Source: Robertmurraya korlensis NBRC 107688 (lineage in GTDB: Bacteria > Bacillota > Bacilli > Bacillales > Cytobacillaceae). Taken from it: a stretch of 64,000 nt of DNA. Positions 7,673 through 14,662 of this stretch are shown here, piece after piece. The notes beneath the pieces were generated by a model. That model was not told the origin of the DNA and searched no databases. It was given only the letters and a program-made list of their open reading frames with translations. Position 1 is the stretch's first letter. Each line of letters opens with the position of its first letter. The translations under genes and the position numbers were made by a program. The stretch is from the NCBI RefSeq assembly GCF_001591645.1, contig NZ_BCVH01000001.1:1-64000 (forward strand). The letters are read 5' to 3'.

Positions 7673-8769
7673 GCTTTTCCTCCTGAGTTTAAAAAATAGG
7701 AAATAACTTTATTTCTAGAGATTGGGCTTTTTTATATAGGGTACTTTCCTTTTTAATCCCAGTAACAAAGCTGTCAGGTAACTGTGTTGGTCAGGCTTAT
7801 TGCCTCCTCAGTTTCATTTATTAGGTTATATATGTTAAAGTACCTACCTCCAATCCATCAGTATCCCTGCCTCCCCATACCCTGCCTTTCTCAGTTTATA
7901 AGAGGTTTTACAATAGTCTTAGTACAGTCATGATACTAATTTATTGTCTGAGTCTAATTGTTTAATCTGCAGACTGAGAGGATGCTGAGCAGCCTACAAT
8001 TCTTTCTCTGTATTTCTATATTACAATTCTATAATGTAGATGCCTCAAGAAATGGCTTTATATCAGGCTTTCTCAGTAGTCAGATTACCTATGCAAAAAG
8101 CTGTATATTTTATGCAGTAGGCTGTACAGATTTATTCACCAATGGAGTCAGTCACAGTCAGCCTATATTTTGCTCAGATTGTGCAGCTAAGAATGGCATT
8201 TCTCAGACTCTCCCTCAGCTCCATAATGCTCTCTATGGCTTTGAATATGCCCTCCTAAAGTCAATACAACCCTGCATATATAAAAGGTATCCCTCCTGTT
8301 TGTAAGGCTCTCTCAGGGCTGTCTATTTCCTCAGATACCTACAGAGGCAGAGCAGGGGGAAAAAGCTGTATTGTAGCTGTGGCAAGGGCTAGAGAGACAT
8401 TTACTATTGATCCTGAGAAATATTTTGCTACAGGGAAGGGCAGTCAGGAGGGCTTTCCTGTGGGATTTTACTGTACTAAAGCAATACTGCATATAGACAT
8501 AGTTAGTCTGTGGATAACTATATAAATGCTACATATAGTGGTTTATTTCATATAGTATCTCTATACTGCCTAATTACTGAATATGTACAGGAGGGAAGGT
8601 TACAAAATGACTGTTTTCTAATCAAAAGGGTATTTTTGGACTTAAAGGGAATGGTACATATCTGTAGACAAAAAAGAGAAAGAGCCTAACCTGTTCATTA
8701 AGAACAAGCTAGACTCTGATAAAGAGGTAGTTAATGTCAGCAAACAAGCCTAAACAAAAACAATATTAC
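7673..8769. other. 1.1 kb stretch without convincing genes
   Basis: An open frame at 7958-8305 (+) starts with TTG and has no ribosome site. A second frame, 8259-8525 (+), is open for 88 codons, looks protein-like (FATGKGSQEGFPVGFYC), but has no start codon. The stretch is unusually rich in TCAG/CTGAG words and has no CG. It may be a decayed gene, a large untranslated RNA or part of a replication region. Confidence 0.5.
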
Positions 8770-8773
8770 TTAA

Positions 8774-8837
8774 AAGGAGCTAGAGATAGGTGACTAAGCT
8801 ATCTCTGTACTATAGTTTAACTACAGCTATGCTCCTT
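8774..8837 (-). other. Three-way-junction-like inverted repeats beside the Rep-like gene
   Basis: The outer stem AAGGAGC/GCTCCTT (8774-8780 and 8831-8837) encloses a perfect 8-bp stem AGAGATAG/CTATCTCT (8782-8789 and 8799-8806) and a smaller dyad, GTA...TAC, in 8807-8826. It lies 55 bp past the stop of the Rep-like gene. There is no long T-run on either side, so it does not look like a plain terminator. Options are a structured RNA, a single-strand origin or a protein-binding cruciform. Confidence 0.5.
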
Positions 8838-8892
8838 AAAGTTTGAATGATTAAATATTAATATTATTAAATACCAATACTATTAATCTTAT

Positions 8893-9840
8893 TTAGAGGC
8901 TAAAGAATTTCATTGCCTTATCATTATCCTCATCTATTGTAGACTTAAATCTGTTTGCTCCTGCCTGTACCTTACCTGCCTCAGTCTGCTTACCTCTCTT
9001 AAACTTAACTACTGAGCTATTCTGAGCAGTAGTCTTAGGCTCATCTGTTGTAGTCTCATCAGCTAGAGCTTTAAGGTCTAACATAATATTTTTTTCAACT
9101 TTTTTCTCTAAAACTGTCTCAGTAGCTCTCTCATTTTCTAATGGTAGGGTAGGTAGGTTAATATCATCAGCATTATCAGCATTATTTTTTTTCATTAAAA
9201 TAGCCTCAGGAGTAGTATCCTCAGGCTTTTCTTTTTCTACAATATTGTCAAAGTCTACAGCACCTAAGTCTAACTCTTGAATACCATCATCCTCATCAGC
9301 CTCTAGCTCAGGGATCAAGTCTGTCTCATCCTTAAAGTTATATGGAGTATGGTCTAAGAAACAATTAACAGGATGATACATAGTAAACTTATATCCATTA
9401 GGAGCAGGTAACTTAATAGCTTTTAACAATAGCCTACCTCCATAGAATACATTTCTAGGCTGACCTGTTTTCTTATCTATTCCCTCTAGCAAATGTTCCC
9501 TGATAATACTGCCTACCTGCCTCTCAGAGATGCCTAACATATCAGCTATAGTCTGCTGAGAGATAAATGAAAATCCATCCTTATCAGTATGGGCTACAAT
9601 AATCTTCAAGACCTTATAAGCTGTAGCATTAAGCTGAGCAAGTCCTCCATCTCTTACAAAGTCTATGTCCTCTACAATATATGCCTTTGTATAGTAGCTG
9701 TCAGTATCTTTATCATATAGCTCTACAGATTGTACAGAGAATACAGGAGGTTGAGTATTTAATCCCTCATCCTTTAACTGTTTTCTTATAACTGCTTTGC
9801 CCTTTTCTTGTATATCTTTACTAATAATATTTTTGGTCAT
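8893..9840 (-). CDS. Rep-like helix-turn-helix protein
   Basis: A 315-residue protein. A winged-helix module at about residues 68-125 (L-N-A-T-A-Y-K-V-L-K-I...Q-Q-T-I-A-D-M-L-G-I-S-E-R-Q-V-G) resembles the HTH_36/RepA_N-type DNA-binding domains of plasmid and phage replication initiators. The C-terminal half is acidic and low-complexity, ending in a basic patch. It reads leftward, with AAAGGAGC before its ATG. Repeats at 9915-9989 lie directly upstream. I infer a replication initiator or replication-region regulator; a plain regulator remains possible. Confidence 0.55.
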   Translation of the reverse strand: MTKNIISKDIQEKGKAVIRKQLKDEGLNTQPPVFSVQSVELYDKDTDSYYTKAYIVEDIDFVRDGGLAQLNATAYKVLKIIVAHTDKDGFSFISQQTIADMLGISERQVGSIIREHLLEGIDKKTGQPRNVFYGGRLLLKAIKLPAPNGYKFTMYHPVNCFLDHTPYNFKDETDLIPELEADEDDGIQELDLGAVDFDNIVEKEKPEDTTPEAILMKKNNADNADDINLPTLPLENERATETVLEKKVEKNIMLDLKALADETTTDEPKTTAQNSSVVKFKRGKQTEAGKVQAGANRFKSTIDEDNDKAMKFFSL

Positions 9841-9914
9841 ATTAATTAGCTCCTTTTGTTAAATATTTTAATTATTGTATTTTAAATCTAGTTATCTATT
9901 ATTTTGTATTTAAT

Positions 9915-9989
9915 AAATAACTGTACTTATTGTCTTTAATTACTTTATTGTCTTTATATTCTTTAACTACTTTATATTCTTTAATTACT
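9915..9989. repeat. Iteron-like direct repeats upstream of the Rep-like gene
   Basis: On the minus strand the unit TAAAGTARTTAAAGAATA appears twice in a row and is followed by TAAAGACAA, TAAAGTAATTAAAGACAA. This gives four or five imperfect copies of a 9-base TAAAG word with alternating ends. They sit between the 57-codon gene and the Rep-like gene, where iterons of a replication origin would be expected. They also disrupt all reading frames, apart from a spurious one across them. Confidence 0.6.
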
Positions 9990-10163
9990 TTAATAGGAAG
10001 TTTTCTTCCTGTGGCTTTTATCTTGAGCATTAGCCTGGGCTTTTTCAGCTTTATACTGCTTATACTCTGCAATAAAGTCCTCATAGCTCTGCATAACTCC
10101 CTTTGTAGTCCTGCCTGATAGCTTACCTCTTTTATAAGTAGGGTTATTTCTGCTTAATCCCAT
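9990..10163 (-). CDS. Small basic protein (57 aa)
   Basis: A short gene. The minus strand has AAAAAAGGAGCTGACAAAG then ATG at 10163, an ideal ribosome site. The product starts MGLSRNNPTYKRGKLSGRT, is strongly basic, and ends in KSHRKKTSY. It reads toward the Rep-like gene and is probably in the same transcript. The charge and size suggest a DNA- or RNA-binding accessory protein. No family recognised. Confidence 0.65.
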   Translation of the reverse strand: MGLSRNNPTYKRGKLSGRTTKGVMQSYEDFIAEYKQYKAEKAQANAQDKSHRKKTSY

Positions 10164-10190
10164 CTTTGTCAGCTCCTTTTTTATTGTATT

Positions 10191-10301
10191 GAGTAGAGTA
10201 TTGTAGATTAGTTATCTACTACTCTGGCTCATACTATTGTCTGACTGCTCATACTAAAATTAAGTATCTCCTCAAAAAAATTTTCTGACTGTCAATAGTA
10301 T
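10191..10301. promoter_or_regulatory. Cluster of dyads in the central intergenic region
   Basis: GTAGAT-TAGTT-ATCTAC (10203-10219) is flanked by GAGTA and TACTC. ATACTATTG (10231-10239) and its complement CAATAGTAT (10293-10301) flank two direct copies of TCTGACTG (10240-10247 and 10284-10291). This sits between the leftward Rep-like unit and the rightward gene block. It may be operators for divergent promoters, or a nicking or replication origin. Confidence 0.45.
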
Positions 10302-10660
10302 CTTTTTCCATACAATAATGATGGCATTTGGGCAGGTCTGACAGCCTCAGGACTTTGGGTAGCTCCTTTGTTTAGATTTTTGAGACATCATCTACTCTAT
10401 ATCTACTGTATTTATTTAAAAATGTAATGTTATGTACAAAAAAAACACACAAAGAGAATAGGTTAGATTGAGTCACATTTTGTACCTACTTTCTAATATC
10501 TCTTATGTAGGGAGCTTATCCTAAATATCATTAACTTTCACCTTTGTATTGGAGCTGTAGAGGGCTATGGCTTTTTCAATTAATGGACAAAAAAAATTTT
10601 TAGTCTCTTACCTTTAAATGAGTCCATTTTGTTAGGGCTAGTATATAGGAAAAAGTAAGG
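10302..10660. other. Non-coding stretch between divergent modules
   Basis: No reading frame with a ribosome site is visible on either strand. It contains AT-rich tracts (runs of 7-8 A near 10440 and 10590). It probably carries promoters for the block starting at 10742, but no clear -35/-10 pair stands out. Confidence 0.5.
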
Positions 10661-10701
10661 GAGTAACTTGAGGCTTACCTGCCCACAAAGAGCCTCTACT
10701 C
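10661..10701 (+). promoter_or_regulatory. Leader hairpin before the rightward gene block
   Basis: GAGTA...TACTC (10661-10665 and 10697-10701) encloses GAGGCT/AGCCTC (10670-10675 and 10691-10696). It lies about 40 bases before the start of the gene at 10742 and has no following T-run, so it may be an operator or an mRNA leader structure. Confidence 0.4.
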
Positions 10702-10741
10702 CTCTTACAGCCTAACCAAAAATATTATGAGGAGTGTTTTT

Positions 10742-11782
10742 ATGACTGAAAATATTAGAAAGATGGAGGAGTACATTTTAGAGCAAAGTCCTACTGATCC
10801 TGAGTCTCATGTACTGACATTCTGTTATGTACAAGTAATGTATCAAGCTACTCAAAAGCAATATGCAAACATTATAGGGATTAGTGACAGGGCTTTAAGG
10901 AATTATATCTCCAATAATCAGGAGCTTTATGATGAGGAGAAAAAAAGATTACAAGAGATTAAGGAGGCAGACAGTCCATCTCCTGACTTTACTTTGATGG
11001 CTAATAGGACTATCACAGAGGAGCAGTTAGACAAGTTTGTAGATGCTCTTTTTAAATCTGCTATAAATGGCAATGCAAGAGATAAAGCTTTATTTATTGA
11101 GTTTACAGGGCTTACCTCAGAGCAGGTATTAACCTTACAACATACTAAGGCTAAGTCTTTAAGATATTGGATTAAAGATATGATACAGCCAATCAGTCAG
11201 TACATGGACACAAAGTCTTTAGGGATGATGATTGAGACAAGTCCTTATATCTTTAGAGGTACTAAGAGCAGTAATAAAAATGCTCAGAGGTTTGTAGATA
11301 CTGATATTTCAGATGAGAGCTTTAAGCTAGAGCTAATGTATTGGGGAGCTGCCTTTCTCTCAATGATGAATAATGAAGAGCATCCAGACTTAGAGCTACT
11401 GGCTACAACAGTAAGATTAGACAGGCTTTCTAAGGATATTCCTGAGGCATATAACAAATATGAGGTTAGGAGATATGCTGAGGCAGACTTTACTCCTAAA
11501 AAACCTAACAAGACTTTTGATGAGTTGATGTTAGAACTTTTCATTGAAATTGATGGAGCCATTAAGGGTAAAGAGGAGTTTGAGAAATGGAAAATAGAGC
11601 ATCCTCCTAAAGCTCCTAAAGCAGTTAAGCCTCCTGAGTTAGATAAGGCTGAGGTAGAGCTTAGAGCCTCTGAGTATGAGGATGAGCTGGAGATCCTACT
11701 TACTGTTGAGGATGAGATATTACATGATTTAAAAATGATTACTAAAAAGGTAGAGGCTGAGAAAAAGGCTAACAAAAACTAA
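10742..11782 (+). CDS. HTH protein resembling phage terminase small subunit (phBC6A51-like)
   Basis: A 346-residue protein. An HTH at about 36-60 (T-Q-K-Q-Y-A-N-I-I-G-I-S-D-R-A-L-R-N-Y) is followed by N-G-N-A-R-D-K-A-L-F-I-E-F-T-G-L at 110-124. That block is typical of the HTH proteins annotated with phage small terminase subunits and the phBC6A51 family. The C-terminal 80 residues are acidic and coiled. ATG 10742 is preferred over 10727 because GAGGAG lies between them. No large terminase follows, so the protein could redirect a helper phage's packaging, or simply be a DNA-binding regulator. It leads the block that continues to 12502. Confidence 0.5.
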   Translation: MTENIRKMEEYILEQSPTDPESHVLTFCYVQVMYQATQKQYANIIGISDRALRNYISNNQELYDEEKKRLQEIKEADSPSPDFTLMANRTITEEQLDKFVDALFKSAINGNARDKALFIEFTGLTSEQVLTLQHTKAKSLRYWIKDMIQPISQYMDTKSLGMMIETSPYIFRGTKSSNKNAQRFVDTDISDESFKLELMYWGAAFLSMMNNEEHPDLELLATTVRLDRLSKDIPEAYNKYEVRRYAEADFTPKKPNKTFDELMLELFIEIDGAIKGKEEFEKWKIEHPPKAPKAVKPPELDKAEVELRASEYEDELEILLTVEDEILHDLKMITKKVEAEKKANKN

Positions 11783-11804
11783 TATTCACTAGGAGGAGTT
11801 AATT

Positions 11805-12422
11805 ATGGAAAATAAGATCAATGCAATGTCAAATAAAATTGCAGAGGTATTAGCTAAAAGAGGTGCTTTTGAGGATTATTTAGAGGATATTGAGCTGACA
11901 AAAGCTCAGCATGGTCAGGCTATTGTAGAGCTAGAGGAGGAGTTAGCAGGACATAAAGAGGCTTTTGCAATGGCTGATGACTTAGGAGCTGCCAAACTAT
12001 TAAAACAACAGATTAGCTCTACTGAGGAGGAAATTGAGCTAGTTAAGCAGGTTAATAAGGCTAAAATAGCTACAATGTTTGAGATATTGGGAGACTTAGC
12101 TGAGAGCTATTTTGCCTGTCATACAGAGGCTATAACTTTGTTTAGAGAGCTTGATAATGAGATGGTAGTTAATACAGGCTTAGGAGTATTAGCTGAGAAT
12201 AGGAGTATTATGGAGGGCTTTGCTACTACTCTTAACAGTAGCTTTTCACAGGTAAGAAATATCCTATTAGATACAGGTATTGTAGCTCAGGCTGACCAAA
12301 ATAAAAGGTTTAGGGGAAAGTATCACCTAGGACAAAGAGGGTTAATATCAGAGCTTATTACTTTTGAGAGTAAGGTTAGAGCTTATGTCTCTGAGTTAAA
12401 GGCTAAAGGAGTGAGCTTGTAA
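11805..12422 (+). CDS. Coiled-coil protein of unknown function
   Basis: A 205-residue protein, almost entirely helical. Residues 1-90 are rich in E/K heptads (L-E-E-E-L, E-E-E-I-E-L-V-K-Q-V) and predict a coiled coil. A mixed domain follows with R-F-R-G-K-Y-H-L-G-Q-R-G near 168-179. It has an AGGAGG-type ribosome site and starts 22 bp after the previous gene. There are no membrane segments or catalytic motifs. Its location suggests a partner of the terminase-like protein, by position only. Confidence 0.6.
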   Translation: MENKINAMSNKIAEVLAKRGAFEDYLEDIELTKAQHGQAIVELEEELAGHKEAFAMADDLGAAKLLKQQISSTEEEIELVKQVNKAKIATMFEILGDLAESYFACHTEAITLFRELDNEMVVNTGLGVLAENRSIMEGFATTLNSSFSQVRNILLDTGIVAQADQNKRFRGKYHLGQRGLISELITFESKVRAYVSELKAKGVSL

Positions 12423-12502
12423 TGGAGATTATGGCTCATATTATTGGAAGTATGATTATAGTCTATGGAGTCATTCCAATGGTCTTTAAGGAAAGTAAAT
12501 AA
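12422..12502 (+). CDS. Tiny membrane protein (26 aa)
   Basis: ATG 12422 overlaps the TAA of the previous gene (TAATG), so translation can be coupled. The product begins MEIMAHIIGSMIIVYGVIPM, forms one hydrophobic segment and ends in a short basic tail (F-K-E-S-K). A terminator starts right after its stop. Size, hydrophobicity and coupling support a real gene, but there is no independent ribosome site. Confidence 0.5.
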   Translation: MEIMAHIIGSMIIVYGVIPMVFKESK

Positions 12503-12533
12503 GGGATAGGCTTTCTGCCTGTCTCTTTTTTTT
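12503..12533 (+). terminator. Rho-independent terminator
   Basis: GGGATAGGC pairs with GCCTGTCTC through two G-T pairs and is followed by eight T. It ends the 10742-12502 block. Confidence 0.75.
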
Positions 12534-12568
12534 GTACTTAAAAATCAAAGTAGAGGAGGCAGAGAGAG

Positions 12569-12874
12569 ATGCTAGACATTATATTTAATCATTATTATAT
12601 GTCAGGAGAAAAAGCTACTGCATGGTCAGAGAGAGCTTATAAACTGCTAAGAGCTACTGGCAGTACCTTAATATCAGCTCAGCAGGTAGGAGAGATACTA
12701 TACCTCCATTATTGTCAGAGAGTATCAGCTAAGGAGCTAGTTAAAAAATACAACTTTATATCTCCTCACCATGTTAGGGCTGTTCTTAAAGGTACTTTTT
12801 GCAAAGAGGTATATAACTTATTTTTTGAAATGATGGAGCATGAGAGGGAAATGCTAGACCTGATATTTGACTAA
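12569..12874 (+). CDS. Hypothetical HTH-like protein (101 aa)
   Basis: A 101-residue helical protein. Residues 50-80 (R-V-S-A-K-E-L-V-K-K-Y-N-F-I-S-P-H-H-V-R-A-V-L-K-G) look like a sigma-70 region-4 or HTH fold. It has a good GAGGAGG-type ribosome site and begins the third block of the right arm. Not recognised beyond that. Confidence 0.55.
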   Translation: MLDIIFNHYYMSGEKATAWSERAYKLLRATGSTLISAQQVGEILYLHYCQRVSAKELVKKYNFISPHHVRAVLKGTFCKEVYNLFFEMMEHEREMLDLIFD

Positions 12875-12901
12875 GCAAAGAAACAAAGGGGGAGGCTGAG
12901 A

Positions 12902-13756
12902 ATGGCAAAACAGACTGAGTACCAAAAGGAAAAGATGGAGGAGCAGTTAAGGAAAGAGGATATGTATGATGTACATCTTTGGAAAGCTCTTGAGATTTTA
13001 AAGATGCCTACAAAGCTAGGTATAGACAAGGATAATAACTTTGTTATTTTATATCCTGTTCCATTATTTAAATCCTACAGAGTATCAGGAGTAGAATATA
13101 AGACTAATCAGGCTTTTATCTTACCTGATGTCCTCTTTGATAGGTTGGCAGAGAATGAGGATGTGATTGAGGCTATTAATAAAAAGAGAAAGAGAACTAC
13201 TAAAGCTCCTGATAAGAAAGGGAGACCTAGTAAATATACTGAGGATGATATTGTAAAGTGGATTGAGATGCTAGGTGCAGGGATGACATATGGACAGGTA
13301 GCTACAGAGGTTAAAACTAATGCTAATACAATAGCCTATCATGTAAATAAGTATAAGAAAGCTAAGGGCTTTGAGGTTAAGAGAAAGACTAAGAAAGAGA
13401 TCAATCAGGAGGTAAAGGCTCAGAATGAGGCTGAGAGGTTAGCTAAGGAAAAGGCTAAAGAAGCTGAAAAAGCCAGGAAAGAGGCTCTCATTGAGGCAAA
13501 AAAAGCTACCATTACTGAAGTATTAGCTGAGAGACATAAGAAAGCCCAGAGGGCTAATTCAGGACAAGGTAGATATAAGTTATTTGATGATGAAACTGTT
13601 AGGGAATGGGTTGAGCTTAAATATAAAGAGGGCTTATCTAATGAGGAGATAGCTGATATATACAGCTCAAGTAAATTCACAATAAGGGATAAAGTAAGCC
13701 ATTATTTAAGTGAGATGATTAAGGAGGCTACAGTAAATGAGCAGATTATTGTATAA
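12902..13756 (+). CDS. Double HTH protein with central coiled coil
   Basis: A 284-residue protein carrying two similar DNA-binding units. Residues 108-150 read G-R-P-S-K-Y-T-E-D-D-I-V-K-W-I-E and continue to a helix-turn-helix. Residues 222-268 read G-R-Y-K-L-F-D-D-E-T-V-R-E-W-V-E and continue likewise. They are separated by a Lys/Glu/Ala-rich helix (about 160-215). This suggests internal duplication and binding to two half-sites. The N-terminal 90 residues form a separate domain. It starts after GGGGGAGG and overlaps the next gene by 20 bp. Confidence 0.55.
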   Translation: MAKQTEYQKEKMEEQLRKEDMYDVHLWKALEILKMPTKLGIDKDNNFVILYPVPLFKSYRVSGVEYKTNQAFILPDVLFDRLAENEDVIEAINKKRKRTTKAPDKKGRPSKYTEDDIVKWIEMLGAGMTYGQVATEVKTNANTIAYHVNKYKKAKGFEVKRKTKKEINQEVKAQNEAERLAKEKAKEAEKARKEALIEAKKATITEVLAERHKKAQRANSGQGRYKLFDDETVREWVELKYKEGLSNEEIADIYSSSKFTIRDKVSHYLSEMIKEATVNEQIIV

Positions 13757-14038
13757 AGATGAGATTAGTATTAATGGTCATATTGTTTCAAACAATGGCA
13801 AAATAGTAGTAATTGAGTTAGCTACAGGAGGTACTATGACTCTAGAAAAGGATGATATTAAGCTAGTTCCTGATGTAGAAAAGCCAAAAAGGAAAAAGAA
13901 AGCTGAGGTAAGAAAAAAGGCTTTAAAGCTGAGAATAACTTAACTAAGATTAAAAACAAAGGTAAGTCAGCTTTAGCAATGATTAGCTCAGGATTATCAA
14001 AGCAACAGGCTGACAAGATGGCTAAGAAAAGTAAGTAA
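13737..14038 (+). CDS. Small basic protein with a -1 frameshift extension
   Basis: The zero frame runs 13737-13943 (68 residues) and ends K-K-A-L-K-L-R-I-T. At 13913-13919 lies A AAA AAG in phase, the best known bacterial -1 slippery heptamer. A GAGG Shine-Dalgarno-like word (13905-13908) lies just before it and the dyad GCTTTAAAGC just after. A -1 shift there gives a 100-residue product that ends at TAA 14036-14038, one base before a strong terminator. The extension is Lys-rich (ends Q-Q-A-D-K-M-A-K-K-S-K). Programmed frameshifting or a recent single-base indel are both possible; the terminator position says the longer frame is or was coding. Function unknown. Confidence 0.6.
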
Positions 14039-14039
14039 T

Positions 14040-14064
14040 GAGGCATTGAGCCTCTCTTTTTTTT
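14040..14064 (+). terminator. Rho-independent terminator
   Basis: GAGGC-ATTGA-GCCTC is followed by TC and eight T. It begins one base after the -1-frame stop at 14038. Confidence 0.85.
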
Positions 14065-14100
14065 GTCCTGATTATGTCACAGTAAATGGGAAGGAGGCTA

Positions 14101-14283
14101 ATGAGTAAGTATAGAAATCTAATAAAACTGAGGAGAGGATATAAAATGGATCAATTAGCTAATCAGAATAAAAAAGAGCTTATTACTTTTAAGACCAAAG
14201 ATCAGGTTACAGTAAGGATACATGGTAAGCCTAACTTTGATATTTGGGCAAAGAAAATGATTGACCTGCATGATCAAAAGTAA
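14101..14283 (+). CDS. Small protein with ITFK-VT-HGKPN motif (60 aa)
   Basis: ATG 14101 follows GGAAGGAGG. A second start, ATG 14146 (45 residues), is preceded by its own AGGAGAGG, so two products are possible. The block ELITFKTKDQVTVRIHGKPN followed by a short helix matches the 7288 gene. A terminator lies at 14301-14333. No known function. Confidence 0.6.
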   Translation: MSKYRNLIKLRRGYKMDQLANQNKKELITFKTKDQVTVRIHGKPNFDIWAKKMIDLHDQK

Positions 14284-14300
14284 AATAAATCAGTAAGTTA

Positions 14301-14333
14301 AAAAGGAGGAGCTAAGAGGCTTTTCCTTTTTTT
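14301..14333 (+). terminator. Rho-independent terminator
   Basis: AAAAGGAGGAGC pairs with GCTTTTCCTTTT through two G-T pairs, with a 6-base loop and a T-run. It closes the gene at 14101. Confidence 0.7.
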
Positions 14334-14399
14334 ATTGCCTTTTTATTAGAATTGTAGGAAAATAGCACCAAAATTAACTACTGATTAGGAGATGTTTGT

Positions 14400-14615
14400 A
14401 TGCCACCAATTCAAGGAGGACTCTTTTCTTTGGGTCTTATGTGTCTAATAGGTATTTTAGCTATTGCTTTTCCACCATTAGGAATATTATTAATAATCTA
14501 CTTAATATATAAATTTGTAGGTGGTGGTGGTTTAGAAAGATTGGTAGGCTTCATAGTATTTCCTATAATTATTATTTGGGGACTAATAGAAGAATTAGTA
14601 GGTAGAAAGAAATAA
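14400..14615 (+). CDS. Small two-helix membrane protein (71 aa)
   Basis: Residues 8-40 and 48-65 are hydrophobic (LGLMCLIGILAIAF, then V-G-F-I-V-F-P-I-I-I-I-W), giving two membrane segments around a glycine-rich G-G-G-G-L turn. The tail is basic. AGGAG lies 8 bases before the ATG. Its codons are more A-rich than the GAG/AGG-rich block to its left. Small membrane proteins of mobile elements can act as holins, toxins or exclusion factors; nothing here decides between these. Confidence 0.6.
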   Translation: MPPIQGGLFSLGLMCLIGILAIAFPPLGILLIIYLIYKFVGGGGLERLVGFIVFPIIIIWGLIEELVGRKK

Positions 14616-14632
14616 TAATACATTTAAGGAAC

Positions 14633-14662
14633 AAAAAAGGAGGAGCTATTACAGCTCTCTCC
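14633..14662 (-). terminator. Terminator of the integrase gene
   Basis: On the minus strand the stem built from AGCT/AGCT plus GAG/CTC arms ends in six T (A-run at 14633-14638). The arm overlaps the integrase stop codon. Confidence 0.6.

Noticed and set aside
7958-8305. 115-residue open frame on the + strand
   Set aside because: TTG start with no ribosome site and unusual Cys/Ser/Leu-rich composition; listed only inside the non-coding stretch.
7673-8769. CRISPR array
   Set aside because: TCAG words are irregularly spaced; there is no repeat-spacer periodicity.
9899-10084. 61-residue frame on the minus strand
   Set aside because: It runs through the iteron repeats in a different frame from the 57-residue gene, which has an ideal ribosome site.
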